Positions 17,474 through 25,068 of a stretch of 44,054 nucleotides of DNA are shown piece by piece. The notes under the pieces were generated by a model. It did no database searches and was not told where the DNA came from. It was given only the letters and a program-made list of their open reading frames with translations. Every line of letters starts with the position of its first letter. Position 1 is the first letter of the stretch. A program made the translations under genes and the position numbers. Source of the stretch: an uncultured bacterium (lineage in GTDB: Bacteria; CSSED10-310; CALFER01); the NCBI GenBank assembly GCA_937951895.1, contig CALFER010000083.1, positions 1-44,054 of the forward strand, written 5' to 3'.

Positions 17474-17500
17474 ATGAGAGGAGAACAAATCCGGTGTTAG
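17474..17500 (+). CDS. Possible eight-codon leader ORF
   Basis: ATG at 17474, preceded by GGGAGAG, encodes MRGEQIRC. Its TAG stop (17498-17500) lies just inside the start of the next gene (GTG 17494) in another frame. It also contains the AGGAGA ribosome site of that gene. It could couple translation, or it may be chance. Confidence 0.25.
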   Translation: MRGEQIRC

Positions 17501-18777
17501 ACAGGTTCACCGAGACCGCCAAGCAACTCGTTGCCGCGGCTCGAACGCTCGCGGAATCATCCAGCAGGCAGGAAATTGAGAACGAGCACATCCTGCGAGC
17601 CATGTTTGATCAGCCCAATTCCAGCGCATGGAAGATTCTGATTGACACCAATACGCCATGGTATCTGATCGATGCCGGTTTCCAGTCCGTCATCGGACAA
17701 CCTTCGGGCGGAAGCTCCAAAATCACCGGATTCAGCGCGAATTTTAAAAAGGCCATCGAGCGTGTCTTTGTTATCGTTCAGGAACTCGGACACAACTGGA
17801 TCAGTTCCGCGGTGATCCTTCAAGGGATTTTCGAATCGGGTTCGGCGGTGAGTGAAAAGCTGCTTCGGAGCTGGGGAATCAGCTCGAAGATGCTGAACGA
17901 GAAGATTCGGATGAACGGAGACATCGGAGGCGCTCCGGAGACATCATTTCAGGTGTCTCCGATCGATGCCGGGGTCTTCGATCTTTCGCATCATATCGAC
18001 GAACATCTGTCGAAGGTATTCGAGCACAGTGTGACGATCGCGAAGTCATATCAGAATGACGAGGTCAATGTCTATCATCTGCTGCTTTCGCTCGCTTTCC
18101 TGGCCAGCCGCAGCGTGATCGACGTCTCCCCGCTCGACCCTTCGCTGATCGATCTGGCGACCGTCAAAGATCTCACGACACCGAAACTCGCCCCCTCGGA
18201 AGCGCCGGTCTCGGAGGGTATCGTGTTTTCGCAGGAAGTCCGATCCATTCTGATGACCGCCATTCACGAAGCGCTGTCATATGGCAAGTCCGCCGTCGGA
18301 GTCGTCGATTTCGCCGTGGGACTCTCGCTCATCCAGCCATCGCTCGCTCAGACGGGGCTTGGCTGCGATCATCTCTCACTCCGCAGACTGATGCTCGGGG
18401 CACCCCGCGTCGCCCGGACACCCGCGGAACCGCTCCCGGCCCCTGCTCCGGTCTCGACGCCCCCCCCGCCCCCCGCTCCACCCGCTGCGCCCTCCCCGGT
18501 TTCAGGGCAACTTCCCCCTCAACCGATGGTTTTCCCGCAGATTTCGCTGAGACGATACAACGCCGACAAAGGCGCGGTCATCACGATTCCACAGAAGTTC
18601 GCGGAGGAGTGGGGCGTGATGGCGTTGAACATCAACGATAATGTCCTGACCGTCGCAATGGTGAATCCATCGGATATCGCCGTGATATCGAAGTTGCGTG
18701 AGTTGACCGGGATGGAAATTGCGGTCATCAAGACGGAAGACAAGGATCTGCGCGCAGGATTCCGGATGAATTACTGA
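17494..18777 (+). CDS. Fusion of Clp_N repeats and a T2SSE_N (GspE N-terminal) domain, no ATPase
   Basis: 427 residues, GTG start after AGGAGA (17478-17483). Residues 1-145 match the double helical repeat of ClpA/ClpB N-domains (MLDRFTETAKQLVAAARTLAE, IENEHILRAMF, then NWISSAVILQGIFE). Residues of about 165-300 look like a second, diverged Clp_N (VNVYHLLLSLAF; ALSYGKSAVGVVDFAVGL). A proline/alanine linker follows (about 310-345). The final 75 residues match the end of the GspE/PilB N-terminal domain (ITIPQKFAEEWGVMAL, LTVAMVNPSDIAVISKLRELTG). No Walker motif is present. It may be an adaptor joining a Clp-like substrate-binding module to a secretion or pilus-type docking module. The 3' end overlaps the convergent gene by seven bases. 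Confidence 0.78.
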   Translation: MLDRFTETAKQLVAAARTLAESSSRQEIENEHILRAMFDQPNSSAWKILIDTNTPWYLIDAGFQSVIGQPSGGSSKITGFSANFKKAIERVFVIVQELGHNWISSAVILQGIFESGSAVSEKLLRSWGISSKMLNEKIRMNGDIGGAPETSFQVSPIDAGVFDLSHHIDEHLSKVFEHSVTIAKSYQNDEVNVYHLLLSLAFLASRSVIDVSPLDPSLIDLATVKDLTTPKLAPSEAPVSEGIVFSQEVRSILMTAIHEALSYGKSAVGVVDFAVGLSLIQPSLAQTGLGCDHLSLRRLMLGAPRVARTPAEPLPAPAPVSTPPPPPAPPAAPSPVSGQLPPQPMVFPQISLRRYNADKGAVITIPQKFAEEWGVMALNINDNVLTVAMVNPSDIAVISKLRELTGMEIAVIKTEDKDLRAGFRMNY

Positions 18778-19472
18778 TCCGGACTCATCGCAGAAGGCGG
18801 ATCTTCGGTCTGAATCCATCCCAGATGCCGGATGAGGGCAACTCCGACCAGAAGACCCAGAAAATGAATCGACACCGGAATCAGAAGGTATCGCTGTGCA
18901 TATTGGCAGAGAGAGCCGGATGCATTGCGATCGAGATCGAAGATCCAAACCAGGAGGCAGAACGGGACGTATCCCGCGCCCCAGCCGGCGAGCAGCGACC
19001 AGACGATCGGGGATCGACGGGCGTGCGTTGCGGTTAAAAACAGAATGATGCCGGTTCCGGCCAGATAGACTCCGAGAAACGGCCGGGCGTTGTCGCATCG
19101 ATATGCCAGTCCGGCGGCTGCAAACAGGGTTGCGAGCATGATCAGGCCGATCCCGAGACGGATCGGGGCGGCCCGCCTGAGGCGTTGCGTGACGGCGACC
19201 GATATCAGCATGCCGGTCAGCGCAACAAGTTCGATGATCCATGCTTTAGCGCCGAATACATCCGGATTGGCGATTGGACCTACGAGCAGGCTGGCGATGA
19301 TGTCGACGGACAGAATACCCGCGATCACTATGCGTGGTGAGGCTGCCCACGCCATGCAACAGCTTGCCGCCCATAACAGATCGACGGTCAGATCCATCGC
19401 GCCGGGGAAGACCATGAATCGCATCACAAGCAGTATCGAACACGCCACTGGATCCCGGGGAGGCTGTTTCAT
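18771..19472 (-). CDS. Integral membrane protein of unknown function
   Basis: About 233 residues with seven or so hydrophobic segments (for example LVALTGMLISVAVTQ, LGIGLIMLATLFAAAGLAY, YLAGTGIILFLTA, SIHFLGLLVGVALI). No family was recognised. ATG 19472 (MKQPPRDP) is chosen because it follows the stop of the upstream gene by 16 bases. An earlier ATG at 19538 would overlap that gene and add a basic hydrophilic head. Third gene of a small operon with the MXAN_5187-type and zinc-ribbon proteins. Confidence 0.6.
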   Translation of the reverse strand: MKQPPRDPVACSILLVMRFMVFPGAMDLTVDLLWAASCCMAWAASPRIVIAGILSVDIIASLLVGPIANPDVFGAKAWIIELVALTGMLISVAVTQRLRRAAPIRLGIGLIMLATLFAAAGLAYRCDNARPFLGVYLAGTGIILFLTATHARRSPIVWSLLAGWGAGYVPFCLLVWIFDLDRNASGSLCQYAQRYLLIPVSIHFLGLLVGVALIRHLGWIQTEDPPSAMSPDQ

Positions 19473-19488
19473 TCGATGAAGCGGGTGA

Positions 19489-20115
19489 TCACTCGACGGC
19501 CTTCGCCTTGATCTTGATCTTGCCTTGTTCCGCAACAATCTTGTAACGGACGGCCTTGCACCCCTTCGTTGCTTGTAACTGACGCGTTTTCTGATCGATC
19601 ATGCTCCGGAACCGGTCGTAATCCAGCTGAGGTGCTCCGGAGTCCGCGTGCTGTTTCTGCTGATTCTGCCACTCTTTGAACAGTTCCTGGAGTGTCGTTT
19701 CCTGATTTGCGGTGTTCGATACGATGTGTGATCGGGAGCGAACCGGGTTGAGTTTGCGACGGGCTTCAGCGAGTTTTTCAGGTGGCACGAGATCCGGACG
19801 CGAGGGGGCATGCTGCCCGCCGCTCTGGGATCGATTGCCTTCCTTCCGATCCCGAACCTGACGGCCGTAAAACTCCATCATGGTGTTGAATTTGGCGACA
19901 AGATTATAGTACTGGAAGCGACGCCAGCCCTTGAGATCCCTGAGAGCGGCGTATTTCTTGATCAGACGCCGGATCTGGGATTCGTTGAAAATCGGGAGAT
20001 TCTTGAGTGTGCCGTTGAGATACTGGTTGTATTCGGCGCGCAACACTTTCAGGCGATTTTCAAAATCCTTCAGGTCCTTTTCAAATTCCTCGAGATCGAA
20101 GCTGTACTTCGGCAT
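19489..20115 (-). CDS. Coiled-coil protein resembling the MXAN_5187 C-terminal family
   Basis: 208 residues. The N-terminal 80 are charged helices (FEKDLKDFENRLKVLRAEYNQYL, then LKGWRRFQYYNLVAKFNTMMEFYGRQ). A disordered Gln/Ser/Pro linker follows, and a C-terminal module ends VRYKIVAEQGKIKIKAKAVE. This layout, with the tyrosine/phenylalanine-rich FNTMMEF segment and the KGKxxIKxxV end, recalls proteins known mainly from myxobacteria. The match is from memory of the pattern, not a search. The upstream zinc-ribbon gene ends one base before it, so the two are one transcription unit. Function unknown. Confidence 0.6.
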   Translation of the reverse strand: MPKYSFDLEEFEKDLKDFENRLKVLRAEYNQYLNGTLKNLPIFNESQIRRLIKKYAALRDLKGWRRFQYYNLVAKFNTMMEFYGRQVRDRKEGNRSQSGGQHAPSRPDLVPPEKLAEARRKLNPVRSRSHIVSNTANQETTLQELFKEWQNQQKQHADSGAPQLDYDRFRSMIDQKTRQLQATKGCKAVRYKIVAEQGKIKIKAKAVE

Positions 20116-20116
20116 A

Positions 20117-20521
20117 TCACACCTTCGGCAGCGCCAGAATTCGCAGAAGAGGCAGCCAGAGTTCCTCGATGAACGGACGCGGTCGCCCGTTGACCAGAAG
20201 CTCCCACCCTTTGGAATGCCGGACCTGATGGATCAGTTCAAACAGGCGGTCGTAGGATCCGTCCCGAAAGAAGACATAATGCAGAGGTTTTCGGCGTTCC
20301 AGCATGCGGTGGGGGAGATCAGTCCGGATCGAATTCCAGAGGGTCGCATCGGCGGGAGGGTCATCAAACACCACCGTGATCTCAAAGCGCATGCCGCCTC
20401 GACCGTCGTAACGGCCGACTTCGAGACCGACAAAATCGGTTTGACCGCAGAGCGCACATGGTTCGCTCGTATCCGGAAATCCGCAACGGGGACAAATCAT
20501 CAGTCGGCTTCCCTTCGTCAT
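20117..20521 (-). CDS. Small zinc-ribbon protein
   Basis: 134 residues from ATG 20521 (GGAG 8 bases upstream). An alternative start is the ATG at 20500. The N-terminus has two CxxC knuckles, ICPRCG and CALCG (Cys10, 13, 22, 25), typical of a rubredoxin-like zinc ribbon. The remainder is a mixed fold with VVFDDPPADATLWNSIR and WLPLLRILALPKV and matches nothing I know. First gene of the 20521-18771 operon, with a predicted promoter at 20537-20565. Confidence 0.65.
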   Translation of the reverse strand: MTKGSRLMICPRCGFPDTSEPCALCGQTDFVGLEVGRYDGRGGMRFEITVVFDDPPADATLWNSIRTDLPHRMLERRKPLHYVFFRDGSYDRLFELIHQVRHSKGWELLVNGRPRPFIEELWLPLLRILALPKV

Positions 20522-20536
20522 GAAGGCACTCCGTTC

Positions 20537-20565
20537 AAGGTAATATGAGATGCATTTGGTGTCAA
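20537..20565 (-). promoter_or_regulatory. Possible promoter of the zinc-ribbon operon
   Basis: Perfect TTGACA (20560-20565) with a weak TACCTT (20537-20542) at 17 bases. It would place the transcript start very close to the start codon, so a leader of about ten bases is implied. Confidence 0.35.
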
Positions 20566-20625
20566 GATTCTGATACAGTACGGGCGCTCCGGGGTCAATC
20601 CGACGCGGATCGGGAGATTCAGGGA

Positions 20626-23043
20626 ATGCGATGGACAGACGGACTGAAAGCGTATGTGACGAGTTGTATCTGGATCGGTCTGTCCGCGGCATCGATCGCA
20701 TCTGACCTGGCCGTCTCCTCAGATGCAGGCTCGTTTCGAAATCCCGGCTGGACCGAGATCGCGGGATTGTTCATGGTCGTATTCCCGATGCTCACGGGTG
20801 TCGTCCTGATCCTCTCCCGCATTCACCTCCGCCTGCAGCCATCTTCGCGCTTCGATTCCTCGTTCAACACGATCGCAACTGCATGCGCACCTCTCATGCT
20901 GCTGTCCATCCGATTGCTCGAAAAACGCCATATGCTGGTCGATCCGACATTGTTTCTGAGGTATTCAGCCGGGATGCTGGCCCTTCTGAGTCTCTACGCG
21001 CGATTCGAGGGTCCGATCGGGGAAGTATGGCGCAAACTCGAACGTCGGCACGCACTCATTTTCGGAATCATCCTGTTCGCGATATCGGCTGCCTGGGCCG
21101 GAGGATGGTTCACTCCGCGCGCGCTGCCGACCGGAGATGAACCGTCGTACCTGATGATTACACACAGTATTGCCGAAGATCGGGATGTCCGGATGGATGA
21201 TGATTACCAGGCAAAGGCCTACCGACGGTTCTTCCCCGGCAAATACCAGATGTTCTCTCATCTCGGATTCGACGGCGGGAATTATCCGCACCACTCGATC
21301 GGGCTTCCGTTTCTGCTCGCTCCGGTTTATACGATCGCATATCGCTGCGAATCGGATGCCTGCCTGGTGTTCGTGATTCGCCTGGCAATGGGATTCATCT
21401 TCGTGATTCTAGGGTATCAGACGCACAGACTGATCCGCGAATGGACCGGTTCCGCACGTGTATCAAACTGGACCTGTTACGGGATTTTCCTGTCCGGACC
21501 GCTTTTGTTCTATTCGATAGAAATCTACCCTGAAACCTTGATGGGGCTGATCGCGGTCCTGATCCTGAGACTTCTGACCCGGAGTTCTCCACGACACCCG
21601 CTCCAAACCGCGTTCGCCATCGGAGCGCTTGTGGCCTACATCCCCTGGCTCGGGATCAAGTATTTCTCGATCGCCACCGGTCTGGCCGTCTCATGCGTTC
21701 TGACCTGGTTCAGGCATTCGAATCGACTTCGGCTCGCGGGGATTTTCCTGGCGCCGATCCTGATTTCCGGTGTGCTCTATGCGGGGTATCTCCATGAACA
21801 TTATCGGAATTTCAACCCGTCGGTGATTTACTCCGGTGTCATCCCCGGGACGGGTGAAGCGCCCCCTGACCCGGCCGCCGGCAAGATCTATACCGGAATC
21901 GATCGCATGTGCGATGCGCTGTTGTTTTCACTGGGTCTTGTCTGGGAGCAGCGGATCGGACTTCTGTTCCTCGCGCCGTTCTTCCTGCTGGCCGTGCCCG
22001 GTCTGATTCACCAATTCGGGCGCGATGCGCATCGAACGCTCCTTGTCCTGATCCCCATTCTCGCGCATCTGGCGATCTATGCATGGCACAACAACTGGGG
22101 AGGTTACTGCCCGCCGAATCGTCAGTTCATTGCCGTCGCGCCGCTCGTCGGGCTTCTTGCGGCTTCAGGGTGGCAGACAATCCGAAGCCGGTTTTCGTAT
22201 GTGTTCAGCCGTGCAGCCCTTTTCAGTGGATGGACGGTCGCCGCACTGGTTCTGTATCACCCGGATTGGATGTATCATACGATGAATCCGCATCTGAGCG
22301 GAGGGCAGGCGAAATGGCTCCGGGCGTTCAGCCTCCCGAATCTGGTGGACTGGAAACAATGGTTTCCTCTCATCATGGGGAGCGATCGGAAATGGGGTCC
22401 CACCATCGTCTGGATCATCCTGACCGCTCTCGTCATCACTCTGCTTCTGAGATCTCCCGAAACTTCTCGGCCGGCTCCGCGGCTCCGGCTCCTTCCGATC
22501 ACTCCGGTCATCGTCGTCGGTCTGTTGTGGCAATTCATCGGACTGCCTCTGAATCGTTTCGATATGCCGAATCCCCCCGAGCCATTTTCGCGATTCAGTT
22601 ACCTGGACAACAATCATTTCGCTTACGAATCAGGCGGTTTCTGGATCAAAGCCGGTCAAACCGCCGAGTTCATCGTGGCCATGCGCGATCGTCGACCGGC
22701 TGTCCATCTGCGCGGACATTCGCTCGTTCCCAATGACGTCTCGATCGACGTGGGCGGAGCCGGTTTCCCTGTGGGGTCGATCGATGTGCGCGAGACGTTT
22801 TCCGGAACGATCGAGCCAAGACGGGTTTTTCGTCGGTGGGGAGACACCTATTTCCGGATCCGGGTCGGATGCACATCAGGCGGACGACCAATTGATCTGG
22901 GAGTGTCGAATGACAACCGGAATCTGGGTGTGTTCATCGCGTTTGCCCCGGTTGAGGGGCAATCCGGGACGTTGCGTCGCATGGTTGCTGCGTCGCTGAA
23001 TCACTCGGCGAGGTGTTTGAGTTCCTTGCCGGGTTTGAAGTAA
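20626..23043 (+). CDS. Large GT-C-type membrane glycosyltransferase-like protein
   Basis: 805 residues from ATG 20626, chosen by the GGGAG element 10 bases upstream and because 27 upstream codons lack membrane or family features. There are about 14-16 membrane segments. The GT-C acidic signature LPTGDEPSYLM occurs near residue 170 in an outside loop, with NYPHHSIGLPFLLAPVY after it. Such enzymes transfer sugars from polyprenyl phosphates to lipids or proteins on the outer face of the inner membrane. The last 150 residues form a beta-rich soluble domain. The final 43 bases overlap the convergent HU gene. Sugar donor and acceptor unknown. Confidence 0.72.
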   Translation: MRWTDGLKAYVTSCIWIGLSAASIASDLAVSSDAGSFRNPGWTEIAGLFMVVFPMLTGVVLILSRIHLRLQPSSRFDSSFNTIATACAPLMLLSIRLLEKRHMLVDPTLFLRYSAGMLALLSLYARFEGPIGEVWRKLERRHALIFGIILFAISAAWAGGWFTPRALPTGDEPSYLMITHSIAEDRDVRMDDDYQAKAYRRFFPGKYQMFSHLGFDGGNYPHHSIGLPFLLAPVYTIAYRCESDACLVFVIRLAMGFIFVILGYQTHRLIREWTGSARVSNWTCYGIFLSGPLLFYSIEIYPETLMGLIAVLILRLLTRSSPRHPLQTAFAIGALVAYIPWLGIKYFSIATGLAVSCVLTWFRHSNRLRLAGIFLAPILISGVLYAGYLHEHYRNFNPSVIYSGVIPGTGEAPPDPAAGKIYTGIDRMCDALLFSLGLVWEQRIGLLFLAPFFLLAVPGLIHQFGRDAHRTLLVLIPILAHLAIYAWHNNWGGYCPPNRQFIAVAPLVGLLAASGWQTIRSRFSYVFSRAALFSGWTVAALVLYHPDWMYHTMNPHLSGGQAKWLRAFSLPNLVDWKQWFPLIMGSDRKWGPTIVWIILTALVITLLLRSPETSRPAPRLRLLPITPVIVVGLLWQFIGLPLNRFDMPNPPEPFSRFSYLDNNHFAYESGGFWIKAGQTAEFIVAMRDRRPAVHLRGHSLVPNDVSIDVGGAGFPVGSIDVRETFSGTIEPRRVFRRWGDTYFRIRVGCTSGGRPIDLGVSNDNRNLGVFIAFAPVEGQSGTLRRMVAASLNHSARCLSSLPGLK

Positions 23044-23276
23044 GGGACGCGTTTCGAGGCTACGTTCACGGAATCGCCGGTCTTCGGATTCCGTCCGGTC
23101 CGCGGCTGGCGAACCTTCGTCTTGAAGGATCCGAATCCCCGGAGTTCGACCTTATCGCCTGCGACTAGCGCGTCATGGATCGAATTGAAGAAAGTGTCGA
23201 CGACGATCGCGGCTTCACGATAGCTCAGATAATCCACAGAATTAGCCAGTTCGGCGATAAACTCAGATTTGGTCAT
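23001..23276 (-). CDS. HU/IHF-family DNA-binding protein
   Basis: 91 residues, full length for the family. The body helices are TKSEFIAELANSVDYLSYREAAIVVDTFF. The beta-arm contains RQPRTGRNPKTGD with the intercalating Pro, then VNVASKRVPYFKPGKELK. The VELRGFGSF segment is canonical. It bends DNA as a homodimer or as an IHF-like heterodimer. An AAAGGAAC ribosome site precedes ATG. A strong promoter lies at 23317-23345. Confidence 0.95.
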   Translation of the reverse strand: MTKSEFIAELANSVDYLSYREAAIVVDTFFNSIHDALVAGDKVELRGFGSFKTKVRQPRTGRNPKTGDSVNVASKRVPYFKPGKELKHLAE

Positions 23277-23316
23277 TTTCAGTTCCTTTCATGTTCGCAA
23301 CCGTAAACAGAACTGA

Positions 23317-23345
23317 AAAATAACGTCTGGAACACGGACTGTCAA
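23317..23345 (-). promoter_or_regulatory. Predicted promoter of the HU/IHF gene
   Basis: TTGACA (23340-23345) and TATTTT (23317-23322) on the minus strand with a 17-base spacer. The -35 box overlaps the stop codon of the upstream YciI-like gene. The leader contains the inverted repeat CAGTTC / GAACTG. Confidence 0.6.
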
Positions 23346-23653
23346 CTGTGCGCGAGGAATTCGTCGGGATCTCCGATCAGCGCGATCCGGAAGGGATGGC
23401 AGACAGCGGTCATGACCTTTCCGGCCACCGCAGGATCTCCATCCATCATGTCCCGTGCCTGTTGCTCCGATGCGGCCCGGTAGATGACAAAGCCGCAAGG
23501 AGCATCCATACAGCGTCCTGCCAGAAGAACACGGCCTTCGCGAACGAGATTCTTCAGATAGTTGAAATGTTCCTCAATGAGTGCGTGCTCAGCCGGGTCC
23601 AACACTCCGTCGCTGCCTTTGACCAGCTTCAGTTCATACATGAATGTCGCCAT
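23342..23653 (-). CDS. YciI-like protein
   Basis: 103 residues with the ferredoxin-like YciI pattern: FMYELKLV at the start, the central EEHFNYLKNLVREGRVLLAGR with the characteristic His, then GFVIYRAASEQQARDMMDGDPAVAGKVM. GGGAGGT (23658-23664) precedes ATG. Members are small dimeric proteins, some of them hydrolytic or dehydrohalogenase-like; no specific activity can be assigned. Confidence 0.85.
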   Translation of the reverse strand: MATFMYELKLVKGSDGVLDPAEHALIEEHFNYLKNLVREGRVLLAGRCMDAPCGFVIYRAASEQQARDMMDGDPAVAGKVMTAVCHPFRIALIGDPDEFLAHS

Positions 23654-23730
23654 GAGAACCTCCCGTGATTCGCCCGTTTCATCCGGATCCGTACATCCAT
23701 TTTATCAGATTCATCGTTCGGTTGCGCGGG

Positions 23731-23758
23731 GTGACTTTACGGCGTGTCATGCTATACT
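23731..23758 (+). promoter_or_regulatory. Possible promoter of the DNA methyltransferase gene
   Basis: GTGACT (23731-23736) and TATACT (23753-23758) with a 16-base spacer, 27 bases before the chosen ATG 23785. It supports that start over an upstream one at 23665. Confidence 0.4.
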
Positions 23759-23784
23759 TTCTTCCGTCAGCGGAGGAGACCCCG

Positions 23785-25068
23785 ATGGACCCGGCGCAGT
23801 TTCAGATCAGCCTGAAAAATTTCCAGCTCATTCGAGACTCGAGATCGTCCAATCTCCTGTCGTTCGATGATCTCGAAACTCCCAGTGTGATGATTCGTCA
23901 CGAGAATATCGGAGGGCATCCGATCCCCGTATTCGACGGAGAATTCTGGACATCCCGTCAGCGGCAGGCGAACAGCCTTCATGAAGTGTCGTACCGGGCA
24001 TGTTTCAAGCCGCAGTTGCCGGCATTTTTCATCGAGCGCCTGACCGAACCGGGGGATCGTGTTTACGATCCGTTTGCCGGACGCGGAACGACACTCATCG
24101 AGGCCGCCCTTCGAGGACGATTCGTTACCGGAAACGATCTAAACCCCCTCTCGCGAATTCTCATTCAACCACGTCTCAATCCCCCGACTCTCTCGGATAT
24201 CGCCGACCGCCTCGGCCAGCTTTCCTTTGACAATCCTCCTGAACCGGATCGGGATCTGAGCATGTTCTTTCATCCCGATACACTGAAAGAGATACTATGC
24301 CTCAGACAATATCTCGAAACCCGAAGAGCCGATGCCCGGAACGATGCCGTGGACGACTGGATCCGTCTCGTCGCAACCAATCGCCTGACCGGCCATTCAC
24401 GCGGATTTTTTTCGGTTTATTCCCTTCCTCCCAATCAAGCGGTCACACCCGACCGACAGATCCGTATCAATCAGAAAACCGGCCTCAAACCGCCGTATCG
24501 CGATATCCGGAAGACGATCCTGCAAAAGTCCCGCAAACTACTGTCTGCGTTGACACCCGCCCACCTGAAGAATCTCCGGGCAGCAGCTTCGAACGCATCG
24601 CTGCTCGCACAGGATTCCCGCGATACCCCTCAAATCCGTAACGAATCCATCCATCTCACGGTGACCTCGCCACCGTTTCTGGAAATTGTGCATTACGAAC
24701 GCGACAATTGGTTGAGGTGCTGGTTCAATCGGATCGATCTGGGAGAGGGATTCAGCAGAATCTGCAACGTCAGTAAACTGGCGGCATGGGGTCAGGTTAT
24801 GCGCGAGGTGATGGACGAGTTGTATCGGGTGACCGCGCCCGGAGGATGGGTGATTTTCGAGGTTGGTGAAGTGCGGAACGGTATGATCCGATTGGAGGAA
24901 ACCGCTATGCCGCAGGGGATCGATGCGGGGTTTCAGTGTGCGGGAATTCTGATCAATACCCAACGGTTCTCAAAAACCTCCAATATATGGGGTATCTCGA
25001 ACAATAACACCGGAACGAATACCAACCGCATCATCATGTTCTGGAAAAATCCCGTCAGGACCGCATGA
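23785..25068 (+). CDS. Adenine-N6/cytosine-N4 DNA methyltransferase, permuted motif order
   Basis: 427 residues, ATG 23785 after a GGAGGA site. The AdoMet-binding motif I/X block DPFAGRGTTLIEA (about 95-107) precedes the catalytic motif IV TSPPF (294-298). This is the reverse of the common beta-class order, in which TSPPY comes first. Between them lies SRGFFSVYSLPPNQAV and a lysine-rich region, probably target recognition. No restriction endonuclease gene is next to it, so it looks like an orphan methylase. Its ATGA overlap with the following membrane-protein gene is odd for an R-M gene and suggests co-expression. Target sequence unknown. Confidence 0.8.
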   Translation: MDPAQFQISLKNFQLIRDSRSSNLLSFDDLETPSVMIRHENIGGHPIPVFDGEFWTSRQRQANSLHEVSYRACFKPQLPAFFIERLTEPGDRVYDPFAGRGTTLIEAALRGRFVTGNDLNPLSRILIQPRLNPPTLSDIADRLGQLSFDNPPEPDRDLSMFFHPDTLKEILCLRQYLETRRADARNDAVDDWIRLVATNRLTGHSRGFFSVYSLPPNQAVTPDRQIRINQKTGLKPPYRDIRKTILQKSRKLLSALTPAHLKNLRAAASNASLLAQDSRDTPQIRNESIHLTVTSPPFLEIVHYERDNWLRCWFNRIDLGEGFSRICNVSKLAAWGQVMREVMDELYRVTAPGGWVIFEVGEVRNGMIRLEETAMPQGIDAGFQCAGILINTQRFSKTSNIWGISNNNTGTNTNRIIMFWKNPVRTA

